A DNA stretch of 64,000 nucleotides from Streptomyces griseochromogenes (GCF_001542625.1 NZ_CP016279.1:7502001-7566000), one strand, 5' to 3'. Counted from the stretch's first letter, positions 16,680-26,569 are shown. Program-made: numbers and translations. The notes: generated from the letters alone by a model not told the origin.

Positions 16680-17259
16680 GCACGTCTACCTGCCCCGCAC
16701 AGTGACCCGGTCGGCAAAGATCCTCGTCGCCGGTCACTTCGGGGCAGGGAAGACGACACTGATCGGCAGCGTCTCGGAGATCACGCCGCTGCGTACCGAG
16801 GAGCCGATCACCGAGGCCAGCGTAGGCATAGACGACCTCAAGGGGCTGCCCGGCAAGACGGAAACGACGGTCGCGTTCGACTTCGGCCGGCGCACCCTCA
16901 GCCCGCATCTGGCTCTGTACGTCTTCGGCACCCCCGGACAGAACCGGTTCGCTCCCTTCTGGGAGCACCTCTTTCGTGGGGCACTGGGCGCCTTGATCCT
17001 GGTCGACACCCGTCGGTTGGAAGACTCCGACGAAGTTCTGGGCCTGTTCGAGGAGCGTGGCCTGCCCTTCGCTGTGGCTGTCAACGAGTTCGACGGTGCC
17101 CCTCGTTACCCCCTGGACGAAATCCGGCAGGCGCTTGCCCTCGAGGACGAGGTGGTGCTCACGGCCTGCGACGCGCGTAGCGAGGCCTCCTCGATCCACG
17201 CGCTGATAGCTCTCGTCGACTACCTCTACCGATTCCGCCGCCTGGAGCACCTCACGTGA
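16657..17259 (+). CDS. cvnD: Conservon GTPase (CvnD-like)
   Basis: A 200-aa small GTPase. Walker A is VAGHFGAGKTTL, the switch region is FGTPGQNRF (Asp of DxxG replaced, as is common in CvnD), and the specificity motif is NEFD in place of NKxD. ATG 16657 has GAAGGAAG upstream. It is expected to cycle with CvnB and CvnA at the membrane. It overlaps the P450 gene through GTGA. Confidence 0.85.
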   Translation: MDSVLSSEHVYLPRTVTRSAKILVAGHFGAGKTTLIGSVSEITPLRTEEPITEASVGIDDLKGLPGKTETTVAFDFGRRTLSPHLALYVFGTPGQNRFAPFWEHLFRGALGALILVDTRRLEDSDEVLGLFEERGLPFAVAVNEFDGAPRYPLDEIRQALALEDEVVLTACDARSEASSIHALIALVDYLYRFRRLEHLT

Positions 17260-18491
17260 ACACGTTTCCCTCGTCGCCCCTTTCTGGGGCACCAGCTCAC
17301 ACCCAGCAGTACCGCTTCCCGATGTACGCCCCCGAGTTCGCGGCCGATCCGTACGCCGCCTACGCACAGATGCGTGAACGGTACGGATCGCTGGCACCGG
17401 TGTACCTCGACCCGGACGTTCCCGCGACCCTCGTGATCGGTTATCACACCGCGGTCCGTATCCTCCACGACCCCGAGCGTTTCCCGGCTGACCCCCGGAT
17501 CTGGCAGCAGAACGTTCCCACCCACTGCCCAGTCCTACCAATGCTGGAATGGCGACCGAACGCGCTGCGCAATGCGGGACCCGCGCACGAGCGATACAGG
17601 GCAGCAAACACGGCCGCTCTGGGCGAGGCCCGTCAGCACTCACTGCACTCCACAGTCCAGCAGATCGCGGTCCCCTTGATCAACGACATCTGCGAAGTCG
17701 GCCACGCGGACCTGCTGGCGCAGTACGCGCACCCGCTGACGTTCCGGGCCCTCAACGCGGTCCTCGGGTGCCCGCCGGAGGTCGGTCAACGCGTCGCGAC
17801 CGGGATGTCCGCCGTCTTCGAAGGCGTAAACGCCGAGGCCGGCAATGCCATGCTCGCTGAAGCCCTCGCCGAACTCGTAGACCTCAAGCGCAGCCACCCC
17901 GGAATGGACATCACCACCGGCCTGCTGATGCACCCGGCGCGACTGAACGAGTTCGAGATGATGCACCAGTTGGTGACCCTCTACGGCGCAGGAATCGAGC
18001 CCCAGCAGAACCTCATCGCGAACACTCTACGGCTCATCCTCAGCGACGACCGCTACTCCGGCGACGTGATGCGGGGGAGCCTCAGTGTGCGCGACGCCCT
18101 CGACGAACTGCTCTTCACCGACCCCCCGTTGGCCAACTACTGCGTGTCGTATCCGCCGAGTCCCGTGGAGATCGACAACGTCGTCCTGCCTGCTCATCAA
18201 CCGGTCGTCATCAGCATGGCCGCCTGCAACAACGACCCCGCCGCCGTCTCCCAACAGCGGGCTGGCAACCGCTCTCACCTGACCTGGAGCGCCGGGCCCC
18301 ACGCCTGCCCCGCCCAGCCCCTGGCCTACCTCATCGCCCAGGTCGGCATCGAGCAGATCTTGGACGCCCTTCCGGAAATGGAGCTGGCGGTACCTGCCGA
18401 CCAGCTCACTTACCGTCCTGGTCCGTTCCACCGCGCCCTGACCGGCCTGCCGGTCCGCTTCCCCCCGTTGCCGCACCTCACCCTCCCCTAG
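17256..18491 (+). CDS. CYP157-like cytochrome P450 of a conservon, atypical ExxR
   Basis: A 411-aa P450. The heme loop [16 protein letters not shown] keeps the thiolate Cys but has Pro-Ala after it instead of the usual Leu-Gly. The K-helix position reads DELLFTDPP, so the Arg of ExxR is missing. This fits the CYP157 family found as CvnE in conservons, where the ExxR motif is known not to be invariant. The GTG start overlaps the cvnD stop. It lies directly ahead of a CYP154-like P450, the usual pairing. Substrate unknown. Confidence 0.8.
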   Translation: MNTFPSSPLSGAPAHTQQYRFPMYAPEFAADPYAAYAQMRERYGSLAPVYLDPDVPATLVIGYHTAVRILHDPERFPADPRIWQQNVPTHCPVLPMLEWRPNALRNAGPAHERYRAANTAALGEARQHSLHSTVQQIAVPLINDICEVGHADLLAQYAHPLTFRALNAVLGCPPEVGQRVATGMSAVFEGVNAEAGNAMLAEALAELVDLKRSHPGMDITTGLLMHPARLNEFEMMHQLVTLYGAGIEPQQNLIANTLRLILSDDRYSGDVMRGSLSVRDALDELLFTDPPLANYCVSYPPSPVEIDNVVLPAHQPVVISMAACNNDPAAVSQQRAGNRSHLTWSAGPHACPAQPLAYLIAQVGIEQILDALPEMELAVPADQLTYRPGPFHRALTGLPVRFPPLPHLTLP

Positions 18492-18502
18492 GAGACCTGA
18501 AC

Positions 18503-19723
18503 ATGGACCGCGTTCCGCTCCTCATCCTCGACCCCACTGGCCGCGCCCGCCCGGCCGAAGAAGCCGCCCTCCACGCCGCCGGTCCCGCGATACTCGTGGA
18601 CATCCTCGGCGTGACCGCCTGGTCGGTAAGCGACCCCGCTATCCTCAAGAGCCTTCTCAACGACCCTCGGGTGTCCAAGGACGCAAGCAAACACTGGCCG
18701 GCGTTCATCAGCGGCGAGATCACCGAAAAGTGGCCGCTTGCCCTGTGGGTCGGCGTGGACAACATGTTCACCGCCTACGGAGACAGCCACCGGCGGCTCA
18801 GGCGTCTCGTCAGCCAGGCGTTCACCGCGCGACGAACCGCCGAGATGGTGCCGCGCATCGAGCAGATCACGGGCCGTCTCATCGACCAGATGGCAAGCAA
18901 GCCCGGGGAGGTCGTCGAACTGCGCGAGGCCCTTGCTTTCCCTCTGCCGATTCAGGTCATCGGCGAACTCATGGGGCTGCCCGAGGGCGTGTGGCCTCGA
19001 TTCCGCACCGCGGTCGACGGCGTTTTCGACACCACGCTGAACAGTGACGAGGCCCGCGCCAACACCATGTCCCTGTACGGCATCCTCACGGAGCTGGTCG
19101 CGGCGAAGCGGAACGCGCCCGGCGAGGACATCACGTCGGCGCTCATCAACGCACGCGACTACGAGGGCGACGGTTCCGTTCTCACGGAGCAGGAGCTCCT
19201 GGACACACTGCTCCTGGTCATCAGCGCAGGCTACGAGACGACCGTCAACCTGCTCGACCAGGCTGTCACCGCGCTTCTCACGCACCCCGACCAGCTGGCT
19301 CACGTCCGCGCGGGGCGAGCCTCATGGGACGCCGTGATCGACGAAACCCTCCGCTACGCCGCTCCCATCAGCCACCTGCCCCTGAGGTACGCCGTCGAAG
19401 ACATCCCTCTTCCAGAGGGGATGGTCATCCGCCAAGGCGAGGCGATCCTCGCCTCGTACGGGGCCGCCGGCCGCCATCCCAACCTGCACGGGACCACAGC
19501 AGGGACGTTCGACGTGACGAGGGAGGACAAGCAGCATCTGTCTTTCGGGTACGGATCGCACTTCTGCCTCGGCGCGCTCCTCGCCCGCGCCGAAGCGCGC
19601 GCCGCTCTACCCGCCCTCTTCGATCGCTTCCCGGACATAGCCCTCGCCGTACTCGCTGAGGAGCTCGAACCGCTGGCGAGCCTCCTCGTCAACGGGCACC
19701 GCACTCTGCCCGTCCGTCTGTAG
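18503..19723 (+). CDS. CYP154-like cytochrome P450 of a conservon
   Basis: A 406-aa P450 with all standard motifs: I-helix oxygen-binding [10 protein letters not shown], ExxR as DETLRYAAP, and heme loop [18 protein letters not shown] 18503 is preceded by TAGGAG. In conservons the second P450 (CvnF) is typically of the CYP154 family. Co-transcription with the CYP157-like gene and the downstream kinase/exporter genes is likely from spacing. Confidence 0.85.
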   Translation: MDRVPLLILDPTGRARPAEEAALHAAGPAILVDILGVTAWSVSDPAILKSLLNDPRVSKDASKHWPAFISGEITEKWPLALWVGVDNMFTAYGDSHRRLRRLVSQAFTARRTAEMVPRIEQITGRLIDQMASKPGEVVELREALAFPLPIQVIGELMGLPEGVWPRFRTAVDGVFDTTLNSDEARANTMSLYGILTELVAAKRNAPGEDITSALINARDYEGDGSVLTEQELLDTLLLVISAGYETTVNLLDQAVTALLTHPDQLAHVRAGRASWDAVIDETLRYAAPISHLPLRYAVEDIPLPEGMVIRQGEAILASYGAAGRHPNLHGTTAGTFDVTREDKQHLSFGYGSHFCLGALLARAEARAALPALFDRFPDIALAVLAEELEPLASLLVNGHRTLPVRL

Positions 19724-19866
19724 CACACCGTCGGTGCCCGCCGTCGAGCCTTCGAGACCGCCCTGGACGACGCTCTTGCTCCCTTCACAGCCGACGTGCT
19801 GCTCAGGGAGGACAACGCGTGCACCGTGCACACCGCGCGCCGCCCCTCGCCCTCAAAGGACCAGCC

Positions 19867-20919
19867 ATGGACATGAACGACGCCGCCCGAGGCGCTGCTC
19901 TGATGGCAGATGCGCTCTGGGACCGGTACGGCCTCGCTGCCGCAGTGATTGAGCCGGTACATATGGGCACCGACACGATCAACCGGTGGGTGATGACCGA
20001 GGACGGGCTGCGACTGTTCGTTAAGGAGTATCGCTCCACGGCAGATTTGGATGCGGCACGGAGCGCCTGGGACATGGCGGAGTACTGCCGCGCCGCCAGG
20101 GTCCCCGTCCCACGCGTGTGGCCGGACGTAGACGGTGATCTCGTCACAATTGCGGAGGGCTGTGCCTGGGCGGTGACCGATGAAGCGCCCGGGCGGGTGA
20201 ACAGTTCGGCGATGACGGTTGCCTTGGCTGAACACATCGGAGTCGTGATGGGGCGCATGCACCGGGCGCTCGCCGCGTACCCGATGCCACAGAAGGTGCA
20301 GCAGTCCCGCTGGCGGACGGGCAGCGTGGAAGGCGCCGCGGCGAGGTGCGGCAGCGTGCTGGCCACGGCTCTCGGCCAGAGACACGATCACTTTGACCAA
20401 CTTCGGCTGGACCTCGACCAACGTCGAGAGGATCTGCACCAGCATGTGCACCGGTTGCGGGAGCAGCTGCCGGACGAGTTGGTGGAACAGGCCCTGCACG
20501 CGGACCTCTCCCGAACCAACATGATCGTCCTCGCCGATGCCGTCACCGGCGTCATCGACTTCCGCGGCGCACGCGCCCTGCCGGCCTGGGAATTGGGCAG
20601 GGCCGCTTTCGACCCACGCACCGTCGCCAACAGTCCGGAGTGGATCGCATGCGCGCTGGCGATGGTCAGCGCGTATCACGCCGAGAACCCGAGCCTCCCC
20701 GTCGGGGAGGCGCAGGCGTGTGCACGAATCGCGCTGCTGTACATGCTGTTTAGCTTCTACGGTGCCACGACCGCCGAATACGGACTACCACCGGCCGCCG
20801 AGGCTGATCTGAAGCGGCACTGGCGGGAGCGGCAAACCACGATCCGCCTGCTGCTGAACCACCTCGACGAACTCGAAGACGCTCTTGCCGACCTCTCAGC
20901 AGGCGGAGGCGGCTCATGA
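19867..20919 (+). CDS. APH-family kinase
   Basis: A 350-aa phosphotransferase with intact catalytic residues: LHADLSRTNMIVL (H-x-D...N loop) and VIDFRGARALPAWELGR (metal-binding Asp). ATG 19867 has AAAGGA upstream; GTG 19819 is also in frame with AGGGAGGA and would add 16 Arg/Pro-rich residues. It resembles the homoserine kinase/HipA-like APH branch. Its stop overlaps the start of a 60-codon ORF (ATGA), which in turn touches an ABC exporter gene. Such kinases occur in several natural-product clusters, including some lanthipeptide and thioamide-peptide clusters (family knowledge); the role here is not shown. Confidence 0.75.
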   Translation: MDMNDAARGAALMADALWDRYGLAAAVIEPVHMGTDTINRWVMTEDGLRLFVKEYRSTADLDAARSAWDMAEYCRAARVPVPRVWPDVDGDLVTIAEGCAWAVTDEAPGRVNSSAMTVALAEHIGVVMGRMHRALAAYPMPQKVQQSRWRTGSVEGAAARCGSVLATALGQRHDHFDQLRLDLDQRREDLHQHVHRLREQLPDELVEQALHADLSRTNMIVLADAVTGVIDFRGARALPAWELGRAAFDPRTVANSPEWIACALAMVSAYHAENPSLPVGEAQACARIALLYMLFSFYGATTAEYGLPPAAEADLKRHWRERQTTIRLLLNHLDELEDALADLSAGGGGS

Positions 20920-21098
20920 CGAACTCCCTTATTCCAGCCGCGTCAGCATGCCTGTCGAAAACTGCCTCACCCCTACCTCGCTCCCAGGGAGACGCCTTGG
21001 ATCACGCAGTGATCGGTCCACGCTTATTGCTCGCAGCAATCGGCGTGCCCGTCATGCTCATGCCCCGGAGCCCCGCGGTTCAGGAGGCACGGCGCTGA
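20916..21098 (+). CDS. 60-aa ORF coupled to the kinase and exporter genes
   Basis: ATG 20916 overlaps the kinase stop (ATGA) and its TGA overlaps the ABC gene start (TGATG), so it fills the gap exactly. The peptide has a Ser/Thr/Cys-containing N-terminal half (PAASACLSKTASPLPRSQ) and a hydrophobic stretch (RLLLAAIGVPVMLMP). It contains a TTA codon at 21024-21026, rare in Streptomyces and read by the bldA tRNA, and its third positions are less GC-rich than those of its neighbours. It could be a secreted or modified peptide, or only a spacer carrying a regulatory TTA. No family recognised. Confidence 0.45.
   Translation: MTNSLIPAASACLSKTASPLPRSQGDALDHAVIGPRLLLAAIGVPVMLMPRSPAVQEARR
21000..21014. 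promoter_or_regulatory. Palindrome GATCAC-GCA-GTGATC
   Basis: A perfect 15-base inverted repeat with a 3-base centre, inside the 60-codon ORF about 85-98 bp upstream of the ABC gene. It resembles the ATCAC/GTGAT half-sites near the XRE genes, but the spacer is 3 rather than 4. Confidence 0.35.
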
Positions 21099-23050
21099 TG
21101 ACACAGTCGAAGAAGGGCGTGCCGTCTGCGACGCAGCCGGATGAGCAGTTGAAGTTCTTCGCTCAAGGGGACCGTCGCCTCGAGGTCGCCAACGCGATCA
21201 CGACACGTGCCATGGCACGCCGCATGCCACAACTGATGCGGCGGGCCTTGGGACTCGGCTGGCAGGTGGATCGCAACTCCGTGATCGCCTTGCTTCTCTG
21301 TGAGGTGGCATCCGGGGTCCTGGAAGCCTTCGGACTGCTCGCCACTACTGGCGTGATCAAGCCTGTGATCACGTCCGGGCACCTGTCTGAGGACCAGCTT
21401 CTGGCTGCGGCTCCCTCCCTCGCAGTGGTGGTCGGAGCCATCGGACTGCGTGCTCTGCTTGGCATCGCGAGCACGGCGTTCTCGGCACGGCTCGCCCCCA
21501 GGATCTCCCGCGAAGCCGAGCTGAAATTGCTGGACGCCGCAACGCATGCGGAACTGTCCGCGTACGACAACCCGGGATACAACGATCGCTGGGACGCCGC
21601 TGACCGTGGCGTAGAGGTCTCACGCGATCTGCTCACGCAGTGCCAGTACATCCTCGGAGCGGCCGCCTCGCTGATCGCGGCCTTCTGCGCCCTGACGGCT
21701 GTACATCCGATCTTGCTGCCGTTGCTCATCCTCGCGGCGCTCCCCAAGGGCTTGGCGAGTGTGCGGGCGGCACGCGTCACGTACATCGCCTCGCGTACCA
21801 CCGCGAAGGACCGCCGACTGCTGGGCATGCTGCGCTGGTATCTCGTCGACAAGCAGACCGCGGACCAGATCCGGTCCGGAACGATGGCCGATTTCCTGAT
21901 CAGCAGATACCGCACCACCGGACAAGAGATCGACAAGACCACCGACGAGGCCGCCCTGCGCAGCGCCAAGATCTCGTTGCTTGGCGGCGCCGCGGGCGGC
22001 TTCGCCAGCGCGGTGGTCTGGGCGGCCCTGGGCCTGCTCGTGGTCACTGGCCATATCTCCGTGGCCGCCCTGGGCACCGCATTCCTCGCCCTGGGCCGCG
22101 TCAGCGCCAGCCTCGACGGGATCATCGGCTACGGCGCGCAACTCTTCCGCACCGGCATGTACCTGGACGATTGGGCGGACTTCGTCGACGAAGCCGGCGG
22201 CCACCGCATCACCCGTGGCACCGAGACCCCCACCGGGCCCACGGTCGTACGTGCTGAGAACATCACCTTCCGGTACCCGAACACCGACCGGCCCGCCCTC
22301 GACGGAGTGTCCCTGGAAGTCCGGCGCGGCGAGATCCTGGCGCTGGTGGGCGAGAACGGATCAGGCAAGACCACCCTCAGCAAACTCCTGTCCGCGCTCT
22401 ACCTTCCCGATCAGGGAATGATCGCCTGGGACGGAGCCGATACCCGGACCATTGACGCACACGCCGCCTGGTCACGGGTTGCCGTAGTGCCGCAGAACTT
22501 CGCATGCTGGCCCCTCTCAGCACGAGAGAACATCACCCTGGGCCAGCCCACGATCGACGGAGACGACGCCGTCCTTGATGCCGCTCGGGCGGCAGGCGCC
22601 GACGAAGTGATTGATGATCTCCGCAGCGGCCTGAACACACTGCTCGCGAGAGAATGGTGGGGCGGGCAGGAACTATCCGGCGGGCAATGGCAACGCATCG
22701 CAATCGCCCGAGCCTTCCATCGCCCCGCTGGCCTACTCGTCCTGGATGAGCCGACCGCTGCACTGGACCCGAGAGCCGAGCACCGCATCTTCTCTGGCCT
22801 ACGCCGTCACGCTGCCGACCGCGCTGTCGTCCTCGTCACCCATCGCCTGACCAACGTGGCTATCGCTGACCGCATCGTGGTCCTCAGCATGGGCCGAGTT
22901 GTCCAGCACGGCACGTTCGCTGAACTCCTGGCGAACCGCAGCGGACTATTCCGGGAGTTGTGGGACCTGCAGAACGAGCGGTCGGGACAGATCCCTGCCC
23001 CTACGTCCCCGGAACACGACGTGGCACCCAACCAGCATGCCCTGTTTTGA
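21098..23050 (+). CDS. ABC exporter half-transporter (TM-NBD fusion)
   Basis: A 650-aa protein. ATG 21098 has AGGAGG ten bases upstream. The N-terminal part (about 60-350) holds the transmembrane helices of an exporter. The nucleotide-binding domain has Walker A GENGSGKTT, the signature LSGGQWQRIAIARAF, Walker B LLVLDEPTAALD, and the H-loop VTHR. No N-terminal C39 peptidase domain is present. It would act as a homodimer in the membrane. Position between a kinase, a coupled small ORF and a degenerate kinase suggests export of the product of this operon. Confidence 0.85.
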   Translation: MTQSKKGVPSATQPDEQLKFFAQGDRRLEVANAITTRAMARRMPQLMRRALGLGWQVDRNSVIALLLCEVASGVLEAFGLLATTGVIKPVITSGHLSEDQLLAAAPSLAVVVGAIGLRALLGIASTAFSARLAPRISREAELKLLDAATHAELSAYDNPGYNDRWDAADRGVEVSRDLLTQCQYILGAAASLIAAFCALTAVHPILLPLLILAALPKGLASVRAARVTYIASRTTAKDRRLLGMLRWYLVDKQTADQIRSGTMADFLISRYRTTGQEIDKTTDEAALRSAKISLLGGAAGGFASAVVWAALGLLVVTGHISVAALGTAFLALGRVSASLDGIIGYGAQLFRTGMYLDDWADFVDEAGGHRITRGTETPTGPTVVRAENITFRYPNTDRPALDGVSLEVRRGEILALVGENGSGKTTLSKLLSALYLPDQGMIAWDGADTRTIDAHAAWSRVAVVPQNFACWPLSARENITLGQPTIDGDDAVLDAARAAGADEVIDDLRSGLNTLLAREWWGGQELSGGQWQRIAIARAFHRPAGLLVLDEPTAALDPRAEHRIFSGLRRHAADRAVVLVTHRLTNVAIADRIVVLSMGRVVQHGTFAELLANRSGLFRELWDLQNERSGQIPAPTSPEHDVAPNQHALF

Positions 23051-23067
23051 CCTTCTGGAAGAGTGAG

Positions 23068-23994
23068 ATGACACCGACCGCCATACCGGCCGAGGCCGCT
23101 GACTGGGCCCGAGGCCACGTAGGAAGGCAGGCCGCTTGGGCGCTGCCGGCCGATCTCAGTTGCGCTCGGGCGTGGCGCATGTCCTCACCCCAAGGACTCA
23201 TCGACCTCCGTATCACGCGCAGCGATGACGACTTCCGCCGCGAGATCTACGCCCACCGCAACGCCATCCGTCATCTCAGCCCCAACCACGGCCCGCGCTT
23301 GCTTGCCAGCGAGCCGAGACTCCGGAGCCTGCTGACGGTCCAACCCAGGGGATGGCGCGTCGACAACGCAAATCTCCAGCTGCTGCTCCGAGTTCACGAG
23401 GAAGCCGGTCGCCTGCTACGAGTGCTGCACGACAGTGCTGGTCGCAATGACGAATCGCGGACACAAGCGCCTCGGGCCACCGCTCTGTACGTGCAACGCA
23501 TCCGGGCCCTCGTCCGCCAGGTCGGCGCACTAATGCCCATGACGCAGCAGGACGCCGTTGAGCGATCCGCTGCCATCGTGCTGGAGCACATACGAGATTT
23601 ACCGGCCGCCTTCTGCCATGGCACGTTCGGCCCCTCAACTTGGGAATGGCAGAGCCAGTCTCAGACCCTGTCCCTCACGGGGTTCGGCCGGTCCCAAATC
23701 ATGGCTGCCGTCATTGACCTCGCGCGGCCAGCTCTGTTGTGGGCCAAGCAGCCGAGCCTGCGTGATTGGTTCTTCAAGGGCTTCGGCCGCGCACTCTCGG
23801 AATCCGAACTGCTCGTTCTGAAGCACATGTCGGTGCTGGCCACTGCCGAAGACTTGCTCCACGCGATCCATCTGCGCGACCGCGAGTCGATCTCAGCAGC
23901 AGCGGCTGCCCTCCGTGGGGCGATCGACAAGCCCGGGACCACGCTCGAAAGCGGCTCGACGACCTCGGTTGCCGCGAAGCAGACGAGATCGTGA
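23068..23994 (+). CDS. Degenerate APH-like protein (probable pseudokinase)
   Basis: A 308-aa protein with ATG 23068 preceded by GGAAGAG. The overall layout follows an APH kinase, but the catalytic loop reads AAFCHGTFGPSTW: Asp and Asn of HGD...N are replaced by Thr. The following metal-binding Asp is replaced within LTGFGRSQI. It is probably a binding or scaffolding protein rather than an active kinase. It lies 17 bases after the exporter gene, hence in the same operon. Confidence 0.65.
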   Translation: MTPTAIPAEAADWARGHVGRQAAWALPADLSCARAWRMSSPQGLIDLRITRSDDDFRREIYAHRNAIRHLSPNHGPRLLASEPRLRSLLTVQPRGWRVDNANLQLLLRVHEEAGRLLRVLHDSAGRNDESRTQAPRATALYVQRIRALVRQVGALMPMTQQDAVERSAAIVLEHIRDLPAAFCHGTFGPSTWEWQSQSQTLSLTGFGRSQIMAAVIDLARPALLWAKQPSLRDWFFKGFGRALSESELLVLKHMSVLATAEDLLHAIHLRDRESISAAAAALRGAIDKPGTTLESGSTTSVAAKQTRS

Positions 23995-24156
23995 TGGGGG
24001 CCGCTCTAGCCATCGAACCAGCGACCGGGTGTGTCACCGCTGCTCTGCGTTCAACTGGCGAAGCGGGATGCACTCACTAGTCCAGAAGCCCCCAAATGCC
24101 TGCCCTCTGCCTGCTCTCGCACCATTGCGACGAACTATTGGAAGAAGGAATCTCTC

Positions 24157-24666
24157 ATGCGTAGCAACCATGTGGCCGCTGCCGCGCTGCTCGCCCTCGC
24201 CGGGACCGGCATCGTCCATGTCGTTCTCAGTGAGCGCCGGCACCGTGATCGGGCTCTTCTGGAGACGGCACGCATGCATCAGCAGCTACTCGCGGCTCAG
24301 GTGGAGCGTCCCAGTCTCCGCGCAATATGGGGAAGCCTGGCGCCGCTCGACTCGGCGGAACGGCGCCTGCACCTGCACCGCAGCGCCTGGGTCGCTGCGT
24401 GGGAGGCGATGTACCGCGTCGGAGCCCTAAACCCTGCTGGGGTGGACGGTGCCGCCCGTGCTCTCTTCGCCACACCCGAAGGCATGCAGTGGTGGACCCG
24501 TGTCCGTGAAGGGCGGGCCCGGGCTGCCGTCGACGAACGCACCCGCCAGTTCCACTCCCTCATGGACACCGCCTTTCAGGACGAGACCGGAAAAGTCCTG
24601 CCGTCCATTCCCACGGCCACCGATCCCGGCGGCCTGGAGCACCCGCAGACTTCGTGTTCGCGCTGA
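24157..24666 (+). CDS. DUF6082-like membrane-anchored protein
   Basis: A 169-aa protein. ATG 24157 has GAAGGAA upstream. A single N-terminal hydrophobic helix (AAAALLALAGTGIVHVVL) is followed by a soluble helical domain with EAMYRVGAL, LFATPEGMQWWTRVREGR and QFHSLMDTAF. This matches my recollection of the Streptomyces DUF6082 family, whose function is unknown. It is likely anchored in the membrane with the domain on one face. Confidence 0.65.
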   Translation: MRSNHVAAAALLALAGTGIVHVVLSERRHRDRALLETARMHQQLLAAQVERPSLRAIWGSLAPLDSAERRLHLHRSAWVAAWEAMYRVGALNPAGVDGAARALFATPEGMQWWTRVREGRARAAVDERTRQFHSLMDTAFQDETGKVLPSIPTATDPGGLEHPQTSCSR

Positions 24667-24765
24667 TGACGCAGTGTCGCCTCAGATCGACGACAGCGCG
24701 GCGCCGTCCTTGGGACGGACAACGCTCCCCAAGCTAACCATCCGACAGGCAAGGAGCATATTCGC

Positions 24766-25599
24766 GTGATATTGACAGCAATGAGCCAGAACATCCAGAT
24801 CGGCGCCCACCAGGATGGGCGATGGGAGGAGCTGGTCGGCGCCATCCGTGACGTGGACCCGGACCTGCTTCTGCTGCAGGAGGTCGAATGGCTCGCCGGC
24901 CCCGAACAGGCTAAGGCCGCTCGTGAGGGGCTCGGCATGAACCTTGTCGTCGCGCCATCCCGCCAGATGAACCCCGCGGTGGCCTGGAAACCCGGGGTTC
25001 TGGAATGGCTGGACACCGACACCAGGTACAGCGCCACGGACATGCACCACGGTTACTGCTCCCTCCAGCTTCGGCCACTGGGCCTCGCGAAGGAGTGGCC
25101 GGTCCCGCTGGTAGCGATCAGTACTCATCTGACCCCCTACTCCGTGGAAGCCGCCGGCCAGGAGGCCCAGCTGCTCATCGCCCGCGCCTACCGATTCGGC
25201 GGCATCGGCCTCGTCGGCGGCGACATCAACCACATGCCGTTGGGGGACGAGGAGCCGGACTGGTCACTCATCCCTCCCTACAACCGGTCCTCCCGGTGCC
25301 ATCGACGCAAGAGCTCTACCGACCCATGGTGCGGCAACCGCCTCGTGGGCGAGGTCTTCCGCGACGGCGACATGACCGACGTCGCCGCCCACGTCGCCGA
25401 CTCCCGCCCCGATCCCTCGCTACGCGCGCTGACCGGCAAGGGCGGACAGTTGCGCGTGGACCAGTTCCACGTCACCCCGGCACTCGCGCCCGCGATCAGG
25501 GACTACCGCCGAGTCGACACCAAGGCCGATCACTACGGCATCGTCGCCACCTTCGACCTGGACCAGGTCGACCTCGCTGCTATCAGCACCTACACCTGA
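24766..25599 (+). CDS. Endonuclease/exonuclease/phosphatase-family hydrolase
   Basis: A 277-aa EEP-fold protein. GTG 24766 has AAGGAG ten bases upstream. Metal and catalytic motifs are in order: QNIQIG (Asn), LLLQEVEWL (Glu), STHLTPY (His), GGDINHMP (Asp/Asn) and DHYGIVATF (terminal Asp-His). It hydrolyses a phosphodiester or phosphomonoester such as nucleic acid, a nucleotide or a phosphorylated metabolite. No signal peptide, so it is likely cytoplasmic. The substrate is not evident. Confidence 0.8.
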   Translation: MILTAMSQNIQIGAHQDGRWEELVGAIRDVDPDLLLLQEVEWLAGPEQAKAAREGLGMNLVVAPSRQMNPAVAWKPGVLEWLDTDTRYSATDMHHGYCSLQLRPLGLAKEWPVPLVAISTHLTPYSVEAAGQEAQLLIARAYRFGGIGLVGGDINHMPLGDEEPDWSLIPPYNRSSRCHRRKSSTDPWCGNRLVGEVFRDGDMTDVAAHVADSRPDPSLRALTGKGGQLRVDQFHVTPALAPAIRDYRRVDTKADHYGIVATFDLDQVDLAAISTYT

Positions 25600-25744
25600 A
25601 CTCGCCTCACTGCAGGTCCCTCCATAGCCGCCGAGACAGCCGGTACCGCTCTCCGTGTCCCAGGTCCCCATTAGCTCCACGCGGCCCGCCCGAGCAGAGC
25701 AGCACACGCCCATCTCATCACTGATCATGAAAGGGCCCCTAGAA

Positions 25745-26569
25745 ATGACGACACGGTCCTTCAACAACGCCCTGCAGAAAGCCGAATCTGCATTCCAGCA
25801 AGGCGACTTCACCGAAGCCGTGAGCCTGTGCCAAGAGATCCTGCCGCACCTTGACGCAGAGTTCGGCCTCGACCACGACGTCCCGTTGCGGGCCCGCCTC
25901 AAGCTCGGCCTGTCTCTCTACGGCCTGGGCCGCTTCTCCGAGGCGGAGCTGTATCACCGTCGTGCCGTTGAGGGCCGGTCTCGCATCCTCGGCCCGGACC
26001 ATCCAGACACGCTCCAAGCTCGCGCCGGGCTGGCCGATGCAGTCGGAGAACAGGGCCGGATGGAAGAGGCCGAGGCGATCGCACAGGAAACGATCAAGCT
26101 CGGTGAGGTCAAGGGACTCCAGTCGCACGACGGAGTGCTGATGGCTCGCCTGACCGTAGCGTGGATCAGATTCCACCAGGAACGATGGGAAGAAGCTACA
26201 CAACTGGCTACCGCGGTCTGTGCCGACCTCGAGCGTTGCCTCGGCACTGAGCACCGGCTCACGTTCTCCGCGGGGAACCTACTGGCCAAGTGCCTGCAAA
26301 GCGCCGGGGATCTAGAGCGCGCCACATCGCAGGCGAGGCAGGTGTACCAGGGGCGCATGGCGGTGCTGGGACCGGAACATCCGCTCACGATCGCCATCGT
26401 CCAGGACCTGGCCGACATTCTGGTTTCAGCAGGCATGGTGCAAGAGGCGGCTTCACTGGCCGAGCAGGCCCTACCTGCAGCGCACAAGGTGCTGGGTGAC
26501 GCACACCACCGGACGGCGGGGCTTCGTGAGATTGCCGGGACGACTCTCTTCGGACTGGAGGGGGCATGA
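25745..26569 (+). CDS. TPR-repeat protein
   Basis: A 274-aa helical protein made of TPR-type units (for example GDFTEAVSLCQEIL, GRFSEAELYHRRAVEG and LGPDHPDTLQARAGLADAVG). This resembles the C-terminal TPRs of actinobacterial NB-ARC proteins, but it has no NTPase. ATG 25745 follows AAAGGG; an ATG at 25727 is in frame without a ribosome site. Its stop overlaps the QueE-like start (ATGA), so it probably partners that enzyme or serves as a scaffold. Confidence 0.75.
   Translation: MTTRSFNNALQKAESAFQQGDFTEAVSLCQEILPHLDAEFGLDHDVPLRARLKLGLSLYGLGRFSEAELYHRRAVEGRSRILGPDHPDTLQARAGLADAVGEQGRMEEAEAIAQETIKLGEVKGLQSHDGVLMARLTVAWIRFHQERWEEATQLATAVCADLERCLGTEHRLTFSAGNLLAKCLQSAGDLERATSQARQVYQGRMAVLGPEHPLTIAIVQDLADILVSAGMVQEAASLAEQALPAAHKVLGDAHHRTAGLREIAGTTLFGLEGA

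Noticed and set aside
19867..23994. Class V lanthipeptide or thioamide-peptide cluster
   Set aside because: Kinase-like and exporter genes fit, but no HopA1-type lyase, YcaO/TfuA or decarboxylase gene was found.
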